From the NCBI GenBank assembly GCA_900107365.1, contig FNPS01000009.1, forward strand, positions 62,001 through 126,000: DNA of 64,000 nt, written 5' to 3'. The notes under the pieces were generated by a model, which saw nothing but the letters and a program-made list of their open reading frames with translations, was not told where the DNA came from and did not search any database. The position numbers and the translations under genes are program-made. Below, in pieces: positions 25,644-34,650 of the stretch; the stretch's first letter is position 1; the number at the start of each line of letters is the position of its first letter. The stretch comes from Flavobacterium aquidurense (GTDB lineage Bacteria > Bacteroidota > Bacteroidia > Flavobacteriales > Flavobacteriaceae).

Positions 25644-25793
25644 TTAACAGTGTTAGGAAATTTAATTAGAGTAATTTAGTAACCTTTTTTTACTATTTAC
25701 TTAACAGTGATAAATAATTTAATACCGATTTCTTAAGGAATCGCAATGGGCTCACTATACGGAATTTTGCGCCCTTTAACTTAACAACGTTAG
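25644..25793 (+). promoter_or_regulatory. Three further TetR-type operator units upstream of the pump operon
   Basis: TTAACAGTGTTAG (25644-25656), TTAACAGTGATAA (25701-25713) and TTAACAACGTTAG (25781-25793). Each is followed by a (G/A)(A/T)AATTTAAT stretch and preceded by a degenerate ATTT element, as in the tetR promoter. The last lies exactly 33 nt before an ATG at 25814, the same distance as operator 1 to the tetR ATG. Confidence 0.7.
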
Positions 25794-25882
25794 ATAATTT
25801 AATTCAATTAAACATGAATACCCGGAATGCCAGATTACAAAAGATTTTAACTCAAATGAATGTCCAACAAATTAAAACCAAT

Positions 25883-27031
25883 ATGAAAATGAAAAATGTA
25901 ATTATAACCAGTTTTATTCTGGCACTTGTACTAAGCAGTTGTGCCGATAAAGCGCAGGCTCCTGCTCCGGCAGCTCCACTCTTGCCAGTTTTAGCGATTC
26001 AAAACTCTGATGCTGTTACGGATGCTGAATATCCAGCTTCGATACAAGGAACTGTAGACGTAGAGATTCGTCCACAAGTAAGCGGAAACCTTGATCGCGT
26101 TTTAGTAGACGAAGGTGCTTATGTAAGTAAAGGTCAAACTTTATTCAAAATAAACGAACGTCCTTTCCGTGAGCAATTGAACAATGCTTTGGCCAGCCTT
26201 CATGCTTCTGAAGCGGCTTTGATTAATGCACAGTTAGAAGTTGATAAATTAACTCCTTTAGTACAAAACAAAGTAGTTTCTGATTATCAATTGAAAACAG
26301 CTAAAGCTTCTCAAAAAATTGCTGCTGCTAATATCGAGCAAGCAAGAGCAATGGTAGCATCTGCCAGAATTAATTTAGGATATACTAATGTGACAGCCCC
26401 TGTTAGTGGTTACATAGGAAGATTGCCTAAAAAACAAGGAAGTTTAGTTTCGGCTACTGATATTGAACCGTTAACCAAACTTTCAGATGTACACGAAGTT
26501 TTTGTTTACTTCTCTCTTGGTGAAACTGATTTCATCAAATTCAAAACACAATATGCCGGAAATACATTGGGTGATAAAATCAAAAAATTACCTCCTGTAA
26601 CTTTGATTTTGGCTGATAATAATGCTTATGCACAAACAGGAAAAATTGATATGGTAGATGGTCAATTTGATAAAAACACCGGTGCGATTACTTTAAGAGC
26701 AACTTTCCCTAATGCAAACGGAACATTACGTTCTGGAAATACAGGAAAAATTCGTTTAGGAATCAATCATGACGATGCGATTCTGGTACCACAATCGGCT
26801 ACTATCGAAATGCAGGATAAAGTGTTTGTTTATACCCTGAACAAAGGAAATAAAGTAAACAAAATGCCAATCACGATTATTGGTAAAAGCGGAACTAACT
26901 ATCTTATTGGCGAAGGTGTAAAATCTGGCGACCAAATTGTTTTAAGCGGAATCGACAAACTTCAGGAAGGACAAGTTATCCAGCCTCAAAAATCGACTGC
27001 TGAAGTTGCCCAAATAATTAACAAAAAATAA
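25883..27031 (+). CDS. RND efflux periplasmic adaptor lipoprotein (AcrA/MexA type)
   Basis: 382 aa from the ATG at 25883, chosen because it directly precedes a lipoprotein signal (MKMKNVIITSFILALVLSSC, Cys20). An ATG at 25814 would place 23 odd residues before the signal. Lipoyl halves are VDVEIRPQVSGNLDRVLVDE and INLGYTNVTAPVSGYIGRLP, with a coiled-coil hairpin between them. A beta-barrel (DVHEVFVYFSLGETDF) and membrane-proximal domain follow. It links the AcrB-type pump to the TolC-type channel encoded downstream. First gene of a tetR-controlled operon with 11 bp to the permease. Confidence 0.95.
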   Translation: MKMKNVIITSFILALVLSSCADKAQAPAPAAPLLPVLAIQNSDAVTDAEYPASIQGTVDVEIRPQVSGNLDRVLVDEGAYVSKGQTLFKINERPFREQLNNALASLHASEAALINAQLEVDKLTPLVQNKVVSDYQLKTAKASQKIAAANIEQARAMVASARINLGYTNVTAPVSGYIGRLPKKQGSLVSATDIEPLTKLSDVHEVFVYFSLGETDFIKFKTQYAGNTLGDKIKKLPPVTLILADNNAYAQTGKIDMVDGQFDKNTGAITLRATFPNANGTLRSGNTGKIRLGINHDDAILVPQSATIEMQDKVFVYTLNKGNKVNKMPITIIGKSGTNYLIGEGVKSGDQIVLSGIDKLQEGQVIQPQKSTAEVAQIINKK

Positions 27032-27042
27032 TTTTTACGACA

Positions 27043-30000
27043 ATGTTCAAAATATTTATACAAAGACCTGTACTGGCAACCGTAATCTCCATTTTATTGG
27101 TGATCCTGGGTGTACTTGGACTTACAAAATTGCCTTTACAACAGTTTCCTGATATTGCGCCTCCCTCGGTTTTGGTTACGGCGGTTTATCCGGGAGCGAA
27201 TGCCGAAACAGTTTTACGTTCGGTTGCGCCTTCTCTGGAAGAGTCTATAAATGGTGTTGAAAACATGACGTACATGAGTTCAACAGCGAGTAACGATGGT
27301 ACACTTGCAATTACTGTTTTCTTTAAATTAGGTACAGATGCCGATCAGGCCGCAGTTAACGTGCAGAACAGAGTTGCTCAGGCGACAAGTCAGTTGCCTG
27401 CAGAGGTTGTTCAGCAAGGTGTAATTACCGCGAAGCAACAAAACAGTTTCATCATGGCGATTGGTATGTACACAGAAGACGAATCGAAATACGATCAGAC
27501 TTTTGTTGCCAACTATGCTCAAATTAATATTATTCCGGAAATCAAACGTATTCCGGGTGTAGGTTCTGCCAGTATTTTTGGTGGAGTTAAAGATTACTCG
27601 ATGAGAGTTTGGTTAAACCCAACTCAAATGTCGACTTACAATGTGACGCCAAATGAAGTTATGGCCGCTATTCAGGACAAAAGTTTGGAAGCTGCGCCGG
27701 GTAAATTTGGTGAAAGAAGTAAAGAAGTTTTTGAATACGTAATTAAATACAAAGGGAAACTTACTAAACCGGAGGATTATCAAAACATTGCCATTCGTTC
27801 GAATGCAGATGGTTCTATCCTTCGCTTAAAAGATGTTGCCAGAGTCGAGCTTGGTGCTTACTCTTATAACAGTTTAACTCGTTTGAACGGTAAAAAAGGA
27901 GTTGTAATTGGTGTTATTCAGTTAGCAGGTTCTAATTCAAATGAAATTCAGATTGCGATTAATAAATTGATGGTGAAAGCCTCTAAAGATTTCCCACAAG
28001 GAATAAAACACAATATTTTCTACAGTACAAAAGTATCTCTTGACCAATCTATCGAACAGGTTGAACATACTTTGATTGAAGCTTTTATACTGGTATTTAT
28101 AGTTGTTTTTATCTTCTTGCAGGATTTCAGATCAACATTAATTCCGGCCATTGCTGTACCTGTAGCAATTTTAGGAACGTTCTTCTTCATGCAGTTATTC
28201 GGCTTTTCGATCAACCTTCTAACGCTTTTCGCTTTAATTCTGGCGATTGGTATTGTGGTGGATGATGCGATTGTCGTCGTCGAAGCCGTGCATGCGAAAA
28301 TGGAGCACAAACATCTGTCTCCAAAAGTAGCCACACATGAAGCAATGCACGAAATAACGGGTGCTATTATCTCGATTACGCTGGTAATGGCTGCTGTATT
28401 CCTGCCGGTCGGTTTTATGGAAGGTTCAACCGGGGTTTTCTATCGTCAGTTTGCCTTTACGATGGCGATTGCAATTGTAATTTCAGCCGTAAACGCTTTA
28501 ACATTATCACCTGCCCTTGCCGCTTTATTCTTAAAAGATAATCATGCTGCACACGAAGGAGATGCGCCATACAAAAAACAAGGATTTAAAGAGAAATTCT
28601 TTACCGGATTCAACAATAGTTTTGAAGCATTGACCAACCGTTATGTTGGGGGATTAAAATTCTTAATTCGCAACAAATGGGTTAGTTTAGGTGGATTGGC
28701 TTTAATTACTTTCGCTACAATTGTAATGGTAAAAACTACTCCTGCCGGGTTTATCCCAACAGAAGATCAAGGTTTTATTGCAATTGCTGTTAATACGCCT
28801 TCCGGAACATCATTAGACGGAACTCAGAAAGTAATGACAGAAGCAGAAAACACATTAAAAAAATTAGATGCATCACGATTTGTAACCGCTATTTCAGGTT
28901 TCAACTTATTGACAAATTCTACAAGCCCATCATCAGCCGTAGTATTCGTATTGCTTAAACCAAATGAAGAACGTGGCGAGGTTAAAAATATTGACGAAAT
29001 CATGAATCAGGTTCGTGGCCAATTGGGCGCGATTTCCGGAGGAAGTTTCTTCGTATTTAGTTTCCCAACTGTTCCCGGATTTAGTAACGTTGAGGCATTG
29101 GATTTGGTTCTTCAGGATAAAACCGGAGGTAAACTGGATAAGTTTAGTGGAATATCACAAAACTTTATTGGTGAAGTAATGAAACGCCCTGAAATTGCTG
29201 TAGCCTTTACCTCTTTCAAAGCCGATTATCCTCAATTACAATTAGATATCAATGACGAAAAAGCAGATCAGTTAGGTGTTAAAGTAAAAGATATCCTTCA
29301 AACAATGCAGGCTTATTTTGGTAGTGCACAAGCCTCTGACTTTAATAGATTTGGTAAATATTACCGAGTTGTAGTTCAGGCTGATATTGCCGACAGAGCA
29401 GATCCTTCAGCAATTGACAGAGTTTTTGTGAAAAACAAAAATGGCGAAATGGTTCCGATAAACACTTTAGTAAAACTAAGCCGTATTTATGGTTCTGAAA
29501 CCGCTTCGAGATACAACTTGTTTAATTCGATTTCGATTAATGCGATTCCGAAACCAGGATTTAGTTCAGGAGACGCCATCAAAGCGATTGAAGAAGTGGC
29601 AAAACAACAATTACCTGCAGGATATAGTTATGAATGGTCAGGACAAACCCGTGAAGAAATTTCTTCCGGAGGTCAATCGGCAACTATTTTCTTACTGTGT
29701 TTGATATTCATCTATTTCTTACTTGCCGCACAGTATGAAAGTTACATTTTGCCTTTAGCAGTAATCTTATCTATACCTGCAGGAATTTTTGGAGTATTCG
29801 TAGCCATTGGTTTAACAGGAATTGAAAATAACATTTATGTACAAGTTGCCTTGGTAATGTTAATTGGATTGCTCGCCAAGAATGCGATTCTGATTGTCGA
29901 GTTCGCCGTCCAGAAACGAAAATCCGGACAGGCCTTGGTTAAAGCTTCTATCGATGCAGCCAAATTACGTTTACGTCCAATTATCATGACGTCGCTGGCT

Positions 30001-30210
30001 TTCGTAGTAGGATTAATTCCGATGATGAGTGCCAAAGGACCATCAGCACAAGGTAACCACTCTATTAGTATTGGTGCCGCCGGAGGTATGATTTCAGGAG
30101 TAATTCTAGGGTTGTTAATCATCCCGGTTTTATTCATCGTATTCCAACATTTACAAGAAAAAGTTACCGGAAAACCGGTAGCAGTAGTTCATAACGAAGA
30201 AGAAAAATAA
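27043..30210 (+). CDS. HAE1-family RND multidrug efflux permease (AcrB/MexB type)
   Basis: 1055 aa, a full-length 12-TM proton antiporter. It begins MFKIFIQRPVLATVISILLV. The TM4 proton-relay Asp pair is D407/D408 (AIGIVVDDAIVVVEAV), at the same numbers as in E. coli AcrB. RLRPIIMTSLAFVVGLIPMM lies in TM11. Large periplasmic porter/docking loops cover about 30-335 and 565-870. It exports drugs or other amphiphiles. It sits in an operon between adaptor and outer-membrane factor, with a 37-aa ORF starting 3 nt after its stop. Confidence 0.97.
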   Translation: MFKIFIQRPVLATVISILLVILGVLGLTKLPLQQFPDIAPPSVLVTAVYPGANAETVLRSVAPSLEESINGVENMTYMSSTASNDGTLAITVFFKLGTDADQAAVNVQNRVAQATSQLPAEVVQQGVITAKQQNSFIMAIGMYTEDESKYDQTFVANYAQINIIPEIKRIPGVGSASIFGGVKDYSMRVWLNPTQMSTYNVTPNEVMAAIQDKSLEAAPGKFGERSKEVFEYVIKYKGKLTKPEDYQNIAIRSNADGSILRLKDVARVELGAYSYNSLTRLNGKKGVVIGVIQLAGSNSNEIQIAINKLMVKASKDFPQGIKHNIFYSTKVSLDQSIEQVEHTLIEAFILVFIVVFIFLQDFRSTLIPAIAVPVAILGTFFFMQLFGFSINLLTLFALILAIGIVVDDAIVVVEAVHAKMEHKHLSPKVATHEAMHEITGAIISITLVMAAVFLPVGFMEGSTGVFYRQFAFTMAIAIVISAVNALTLSPALAALFLKDNHAAHEGDAPYKKQGFKEKFFTGFNNSFEALTNRYVGGLKFLIRNKWVSLGGLALITFATIVMVKTTPAGFIPTEDQGFIAIAVNTPSGTSLDGTQKVMTEAENTLKKLDASRFVTAISGFNLLTNSTSPSSAVVFVLLKPNEERGEVKNIDEIMNQVRGQLGAISGGSFFVFSFPTVPGFSNVEALDLVLQDKTGGKLDKFSGISQNFIGEVMKRPEIAVAFTSFKADYPQLQLDINDEKADQLGVKVKDILQTMQAYFGSAQASDFNRFGKYYRVVVQADIADRADPSAIDRVFVKNKNGEMVPINTLVKLSRIYGSETASRYNLFNSISINAIPKPGFSSGDAIKAIEEVAKQQLPAGYSYEWSGQTREEISSGGQSATIFLLCLIFIYFLLAAQYESYILPLAVILSIPAGIFGVFVAIGLTGIENNIYVQVALVMLIGLLAKNAILIVEFAVQKRKSGQALVKASIDAAKLRLRPIIMTSLAFVVGLIPMMSAKGPSAQGNHSISIGAAGGMISGVILGLLIIPVLFIVFQHLQEKVTGKPVAVVHNEEEK

Positions 30211-30212
30211 AT

Positions 30213-30326
30213 ATGGAAAATTATATAACGACAATTCTGGTGGCCATCATTTTCGGCATCGGCTATATATCGTACAGAATCTCAAGAGATCTTGAAACTA
30301 AAAAAGATACTTGTACAGAAATTTAA
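30213..30326 (+). CDS. 37-aa single-pass membrane microprotein in the RND operon
   Basis: ATG at 30213 follows the pump's stop by two bases, and its TAA overlaps an ATG (30326) of the next reading frame. The peptide MENYITTILVAIIFGIGYIS (first 20 residues) forms one TM helix, followed by a charged tail YRISRDLETKKDTCTEI. Tight coupling on both sides argues that it is translated. E. coli AcrZ shows that small membrane proteins can bind AcrB-type pumps, but this peptide has no evident similarity to AcrZ, so the role is inference. Confidence 0.6.
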   Translation: MENYITTILVAIIFGIGYISYRISRDLETKKDTCTEI

Positions 30327-30340
30327 TGACAACTTATAAA

Positions 30341-31759
30341 ATGAAAAAGTATATAACCAAAATCGTGATGGTCGCTATTTTGATCACCACATTGATATCC
30401 TGTTCTGTTTCGAAGGATATTGAAACTCCAAAAGATGCACTTCCTGAGAATTTCAGGAATGCATCGGTTTCAAAAGATACGACGAGTATTGCCGATTTGG
30501 AGTGGAAAAACTTCTTTACAGAGAAAGATATTATCAAGCTTATTGACAGTGCGGTAGTTCGAAATAACGATTTACAAATCGCTACCAAAAACATTGAAAT
30601 TGCACAATATCGATTCACACAATCAAAATGGAATAATGTTCCTCAGATAAATTTGGGTGTTACTGCAAGTACCAGCAATCCGTCAGACAATAGTTTTACG
30701 GGGAAAAACCTGGGTCAGGCTTTAGGGCAAAATCACATTAATGATTTTACAGCCGGAGCAACGCTTTCATGGGAAGCTGATATTTGGGGAAAAATCAAGA
30801 ATCAGAAAAAAGGCGCTTTTGCTGAATATCTTCAATCTGAAGAGGTAAAAAAAGCATTGCAAACCACTATTGTTGCCGATGTTTCTAAAGGATATTACAA
30901 TCTTTTGATGTTGGATGCACAATTGGAAATTGCCAGACAAACCCTAAAACTGAATGATAGTACAACCAGTATCATCAAATTAAAATATGATGCCGGACAA
31001 GTTACTTCATTAGCTATTCAACAATCGGAAGCGCAGAAATTAAACTCAGCGCAATTGATTCCGCTATTGGAACAAAACATTGCTATCCAGGAAAATGCTT
31101 TGAGTGTATTGACAGGATCTTTCCCTGATTCAAAACAAAGAACGATTCGTTTGAGCACTATTGCTGTAAAAAACAATGCCGCTGTCGGAATTCCGTCATC
31201 CTTAGTAAGCAGAAGACCGGATGTAAAAAGTGCCGAATTGGCTTTAAAAGTAGCTAATGCCAATGTCGGAATCACAAAAGCCGATTTTTATCCAGCCTTG
31301 AGAATTACGGCGCAAGGTGGTGTGAATTCATTCGAAGCAAGCAATTGGTTTACTATTCCGGCTTCATTATTCGGAACGGTTGCCGGAGGTTTAACGCAGC
31401 CTTTATTGAACAATAAAAGAATAAGAACACAGTATAATATTGCTGTTGTTGAAAGAGAAAAGGCGGTTATCAATTTCAGACAATCTGTTTTAGTAGCCGT
31501 TAGTGAAGTTGCAGATGCTTTGGTTGCTGTTGAAAAATTACAACAACAAGAAGCTTTCTTGCAAGAACGCGTAAAAACGCTGCAACAAGCAATTAAAAAT
31601 GCCAATCTGTTATTCAAAAACGGAATGGCAGAATACCTTGAAGTACTTTCTGCGCAGGCAAGTTTATTGCAAAGCGAATTAGAGTTAGCTGATATAAAAA
31701 GAGCACAACTTTCTGCCAATACCGAGTTATATCGCGCATTGGGTGGTGGTTGGAGATAA
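30341..31759 (+). CDS. TolC/OprM-family outer-membrane efflux lipoprotein
   Basis: 472 aa from the ATG at 30341, at the lipoprotein signal (KIVMVAILITTLISC, Cys21); an ATG at 30326 adds five residues. Two OEP repeats form the trimeric channel: NNDLQIATKNIEIAQYRF at the first helix pair, GVTASTSNP strands, VPSS-like IPSSLVSRRPDVKSAELALK at about residue 285, and EYLEVLSAQASLLQSELELA in the second repeat. Final gene of the tripartite pump operon. No classic terminator follows directly. Confidence 0.95.
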   Translation: MKKYITKIVMVAILITTLISCSVSKDIETPKDALPENFRNASVSKDTTSIADLEWKNFFTEKDIIKLIDSAVVRNNDLQIATKNIEIAQYRFTQSKWNNVPQINLGVTASTSNPSDNSFTGKNLGQALGQNHINDFTAGATLSWEADIWGKIKNQKKGAFAEYLQSEEVKKALQTTIVADVSKGYYNLLMLDAQLEIARQTLKLNDSTTSIIKLKYDAGQVTSLAIQQSEAQKLNSAQLIPLLEQNIAIQENALSVLTGSFPDSKQRTIRLSTIAVKNNAAVGIPSSLVSRRPDVKSAELALKVANANVGITKADFYPALRITAQGGVNSFEASNWFTIPASLFGTVAGGLTQPLLNNKRIRTQYNIAVVEREKAVINFRQSVLVAVSEVADALVAVEKLQQQEAFLQERVKTLQQAIKNANLLFKNGMAEYLEVLSAQASLLQSELELADIKRAQLSANTELYRALGGGWR

Positions 31760-31827
31760 TACCCGTTTTAATTATTTATTTGAGATGACGCTGTGAGACT
31801 TCGGTTTTGCAGCGTTTTTTTTTGACT

Positions 31828-31965
31828 TAACCGCAAGGGGCGCTAAGGGTTTACGCAATGTTCGCAAAGTTTTATTTTGGATACTGTCGATAATGGAACA
31901 CGGATGACGCGGTTTTTGGCGGATTCTTTGTTTATCTTTTATTGCTTTCATAGGTTATCGCCATT
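31828..31965. repeat. Family E and related low-complexity repeat wording
   Basis: Fragments such as CGCTAAGGGTTTACGC, CGCAAAGTTTT and GGAACACGGATGACGCGG. They carry no gene and sit between the pump operon and a family A palindrome. Confidence 0.5.
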
Positions 31966-32073
31966 TTTGTCATCCCGAGGAACGAGGGATCCCCGCGAGT
32001 AGCTCGACAAAGATTGGCGATTTTGATTGTGGAGTTTCTTGCGGGGATCCCTCGTCCCTCGGGATGACAAACT
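31966..32073. repeat. Family A palindromic pair
   Basis: A family A copy and its inverted partner face each other: TGTCATCCCGAGGAACGAGG and GATCCCCGC on the left, GCGGGGATCCC and TCGTCCCTCGGGATGACA on the right. Arms are about 30 bp with one or two mismatches, and 40 nt lie between them. Confidence 0.85.
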
Positions 32074-32143
32074 GTGTGGTTACTGTGTTAAAAAAAAACT
32101 CTCGCAGATTCTGCAGATCCAGCAGATTTTGTGCTTCTTTCAT

Positions 32144-32220
32144 CAATATTCTATATTCTATTCTCTTGCTTCTTGTTTCTTGCCTCTATTCTCTATATTC
32201 TATATTCTATTCTCTCCTCA
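32144..32220. repeat. Pyrimidine tract with TCTATATTCTATTCTC units
   Basis: A C/T-rich strand built from variants of TTCTATATTCTAT and TTCTTG. Similar tracts lie at 47822-47902 and 50832-50902. Confidence 0.7.
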
Positions 32221-32312
32221 TAAAACTGAAAACCGGGACTGAAAACTACCAAATGTCCCAAATGCCCCTAAAATAGTCGTAAATAACTATTCCGTAAGAA
32301 AAATAACATTAG

Positions 32313-32320
32313 TAGATTTG
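32313..32320 (+). promoter_or_regulatory. -7 box (TAGATTTG) of the DoxX-like gene
   Basis: Matches TAnnTTTG 42 nt before the ATG. No clear -33 TTG. Confidence 0.5.
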
Positions 32321-32361
32321 TATTAAATAATTAACTGATAACTATTTAAAACAAAAACCAC

Positions 32362-32742
32362 ATGAAAAAAGCAAAGATTATTTTCTGGATTACTACAATT
32401 ATTATTTTCCTGTTTGAAGGTGTTATGCCGGCCTTGACTTCTCAATCTGAAATGGCTAAAGAGGGAATTCGACATTTAGGTTACCCGGAATATTTTGGGA
32501 ATGCTTTAGTTGTCTTTAAAATTTTAGGTGTTTTAGTTCTGGTAATTCCACAGATTCCTAAGAACGTTAAAGAATGGGCTTATGCCGGATTTGGTTTTGA
32601 TTTCATATTTGCGTCTATAAGCCATTTTGCTGTTGACGGAATTAATTTTCAATCTTTCTTCCCACTTATCTTTCTAGTGATTCTGGCTATATCGTATCAT
32701 TATTATCATAAAATCGAACGCTATAAAAATATTGCGTTATAA
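32362..32742 (+). CDS. DoxX-like family membrane protein
   Basis: 126 aa with four predicted TM helices (KIIFWITTIIIFLFEGVMPA; ALVVFKILGVLVLVIPQI; WAYAGFGFDFIFASISHFAV; LIFLVILAISYHYYH). HLGYPEYF between TM1 and TM2 is typical of the DoxX-like group. Inner membrane, function poorly defined. The next small gene starts 11 bp downstream, so they are probably co-transcribed. Confidence 0.88.
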   Translation: MKKAKIIFWITTIIIFLFEGVMPALTSQSEMAKEGIRHLGYPEYFGNALVVFKILGVLVLVIPQIPKNVKEWAYAGFGFDFIFASISHFAVDGINFQSFFPLIFLVILAISYHYYHKIERYKNIAL

Positions 32743-32753
32743 ACTTTTAGGCG

Positions 32754-32936
32754 ATGATAGAAGTTTTCAAAACAAATGTTCAGGAAGTCGAGCAGTCTAT
32801 TGTGATTGTGGGGAAACTTCTTGAGCATTTTCCAAACAGTGCTATCAATTTTGACTTGGAAGATTGTGATAAAATCCTGCGCATTCATGGTGCTTCCATT
32901 TCACATAAAAAAATTATCGAACTTCTTGATTCGTAG
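32754..32936 (+). CDS. Small HMA-like conserved protein, truncated by an in-frame amber codon
   Basis: 60 aa. MIEVFKTNVQEVEQSIVIVG, FPNSAINFDLEDCDKILRIH and ISHKKIIELLDS suggest a beta-alpha-beta-beta-alpha fold like heavy-metal-associated domains, but without the CxxC. After the TAG at 32934 the same frame continues GFHCEVLL and stops at 32961-32963. That matches the C-terminal strand I expect for this family, so about eight residues are lost. The gene may still work, as the loss removes only the last strand. It follows the DoxX-like gene by 11 bp. Confidence 0.75.
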   Translation: MIEVFKTNVQEVEQSIVIVGKLLEHFPNSAINFDLEDCDKILRIHGASISHKKIIELLDS

Positions 32937-33240
32937 GGATTTCATTGCGAAGTGCTTTTGTGACAAAAACATAATCATTTGATTATAATTCATTTTAACA
33001 CATAGAAACATAGCGCTTAGGAATCTTAAAAAGTCATTTCACTAGTATAAAGACACATTAACTATGTAGTAACAACTAGTTTTTTTGTTGCCTTTTTTAT
33101 ATATAAAATCTATATTTCTATGTGTTTAGATTTTTTTAAAAAAAATTAAAGCTAACAGATCAAAACATAATCATTTGATTTTTAAATATTTAATTTAAAA
33201 TTGTAAATTTGGGTAATCGCTAATCATCAAATCACAAAAA
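32937..33240. other. Intergenic region, AT-rich
   Basis: Contains the lost tail of the preceding gene (to 32963), then AT-rich sequence with family E-like wording near 33000 and a -7 box TAAATTTG at 33204-33211 for the next gene. Nothing else is seen. Confidence 0.5.
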
Positions 33241-33627
33241 ATGAATATTCCAAAAAACCATCAAACGATAATGCCATATCTAATTTTAGATGGTGCATTA
33301 CAATTTATCGACTTCACAAAAAACGTTTTTAATGCTACTATTTTACACGCACCTCAATTGCGCGATGACGGAACTGCATTGCATGCTGAAATTAATATTC
33401 ACGGTAGCACTATTATGTTTGCCGATACCGCTAACGATTGGAAACCGCAAACGGCAAACTTATTTGTCTATGTTCCGAATGCCGACGAAAGTTTCAAAAA
33501 AGCATTAGAGGAAGGCGCAACAGAATTGATGGGATTAAGCGATCAGGAATATGGCCGTACTTGCGGCGTAACAGATCCTTTTGGAAATGTCTGGTGGATC
33601 ACATCAGTAAATGAATTCACAATTTAA
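33241..33627 (+). CDS. VOC (PhnB-like) family protein
   Basis: 128 aa. The start TIMPYLILDGALQFIDFTKN and the end GRTCGVTDPFGNVWWITSVN are typical of PhnB-like glyoxalase-fold proteins. DDGTALHAEINIHGSTIMFA is the first-module strand pair. Cytosolic and substrate unknown. The DinB gene follows by 9 bp, so they are co-transcribed. Confidence 0.92.
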   Translation: MNIPKNHQTIMPYLILDGALQFIDFTKNVFNATILHAPQLRDDGTALHAEINIHGSTIMFADTANDWKPQTANLFVYVPNADESFKKALEEGATELMGLSDQEYGRTCGVTDPFGNVWWITSVNEFTI

Positions 33628-33636
33628 ATCAAAAAG

Positions 33637-34146
33637 ATGAAAACAACACTTCAAACCAACATTGTCGAAACATTCAAAAATTTAAGCGAAATCCATTCTA
33701 AGTTTTCTGAAACCGAGTTGAATACGGTTCCTTATGAAGGAAGCTGGACGGCAGGACAAACCACGCAACATATTCTTAAGGCCTGTTCTGGGTATGCAGC
33801 ATTATTTCTGGGAAAAACAGAAGAAACTACCCGCACACCTGATTTGTACATTAAAGATATTGAAGCGCTGTTTTTGAACTTCAACATAAAAATGAACGCT
33901 CCAGATTATTTATTACCTGAAATTATCGATTACAATAAAGGTGAGCAAACATTGGAACTTCTTAATAAAGAAGCTGATTTACTTACATTATCGGCAATCC
34001 ACGATTTAACCCTGACTTGTCTTGACTCTCAGGTTCCCGGATTTGAAAAATTTACTATTTTGGAATGGCTTTCTTTCGCACTTATCCACACGCAAAGACA
34101 TACGCATCAATTGAATGAGATTTATAAAATAGTGAACAAAATATAA
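33637..34146 (+). CDS. DinB-family metal-binding four-helix protein
   Basis: 169 aa, cytosolic. Four-helix DinB/YfiT fold with a likely metal triad: His in WTAGQTTQHILKA (about residue 45) and two in ALIHTQRHTHQLNEI (about 151-155). Such proteins are often thiol-dependent S-transferases or of unknown activity. It lies between the VOC gene (9 bp upstream) and a membrane protein gene (36 bp downstream). Confidence 0.9.
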   Translation: MKTTLQTNIVETFKNLSEIHSKFSETELNTVPYEGSWTAGQTTQHILKACSGYAALFLGKTEETTRTPDLYIKDIEALFLNFNIKMNAPDYLLPEIIDYNKGEQTLELLNKEADLLTLSAIHDLTLTCLDSQVPGFEKFTILEWLSFALIHTQRHTHQLNEIYKIVNKI

Positions 34147-34181
34147 CACCAAAACTTTCAAAACCAAACCTCAAACCACAT

Positions 34182-34649
34182 ATGAAATCAAAAAACGGAA
34201 CAATTTTTTTATCTGGTTTAATTGCCGGCACGCTCGACATGCTTGCTGCAATTATAGTTTATGCCGTTGTCTTGCAAAAAACGACTGCTATTAAAATCCT
34301 TCAATCCATAGCTTCCGGGATATTTAAAAAAGATGCCTATTCCGGCGGATCACAAATGGCGCTGTATGGATTATTATTACATTATTTGATAGCGTTGACC
34401 TTTGCCTGGTTTTATTTTACTATCTATCCGTACTTCACTTTTCTAAAAAAGAATACTTTATTATCCGGCATTTTATATGGCATTTTTGTTTGGATCATAA
34501 TGAATCTGGTAGTTTTACCAACAGTATTTCCTGTTCTACCCGAAAAACATCTTGATTTTCCTCTATTTCTTTCTATTATAATTTTGATATTTTGCATCGG
34601 AATTCCAATTGCCTTTATTACAAAGAAGCATTATTCGCTACGTCATTAG
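34182..34649 (+). CDS. YagU/DUF1440-like membrane protein
   Basis: 155 aa with four TM helices (IFLSGLIAGTLDMLAAIIVY; ALYGLLLHYLIALTFAWFYF; LLSGILYGIFVWIIMNLVVL; LFLSIIILIFCIGIPIAFI). GTLDMLAAI, followed by an Ile/Gly-rich stretch (LQSIASGIFKKDAYSGG), resembles the DUF1440/YagU pattern. Inner membrane, function unknown. Last of a possible three-gene transcript, ending in a long tandem repeat and a terminator. Confidence 0.75.
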   Translation: MKSKNGTIFLSGLIAGTLDMLAAIIVYAVVLQKTTAIKILQSIASGIFKKDAYSGGSQMALYGLLLHYLIALTFAWFYFTIYPYFTFLKKNTLLSGILYGIFVWIIMNLVVLPTVFPVLPEKHLDFPLFLSIIILIFCIGIPIAFITKKHYSLRH

Positions 34650-34650
34650 G

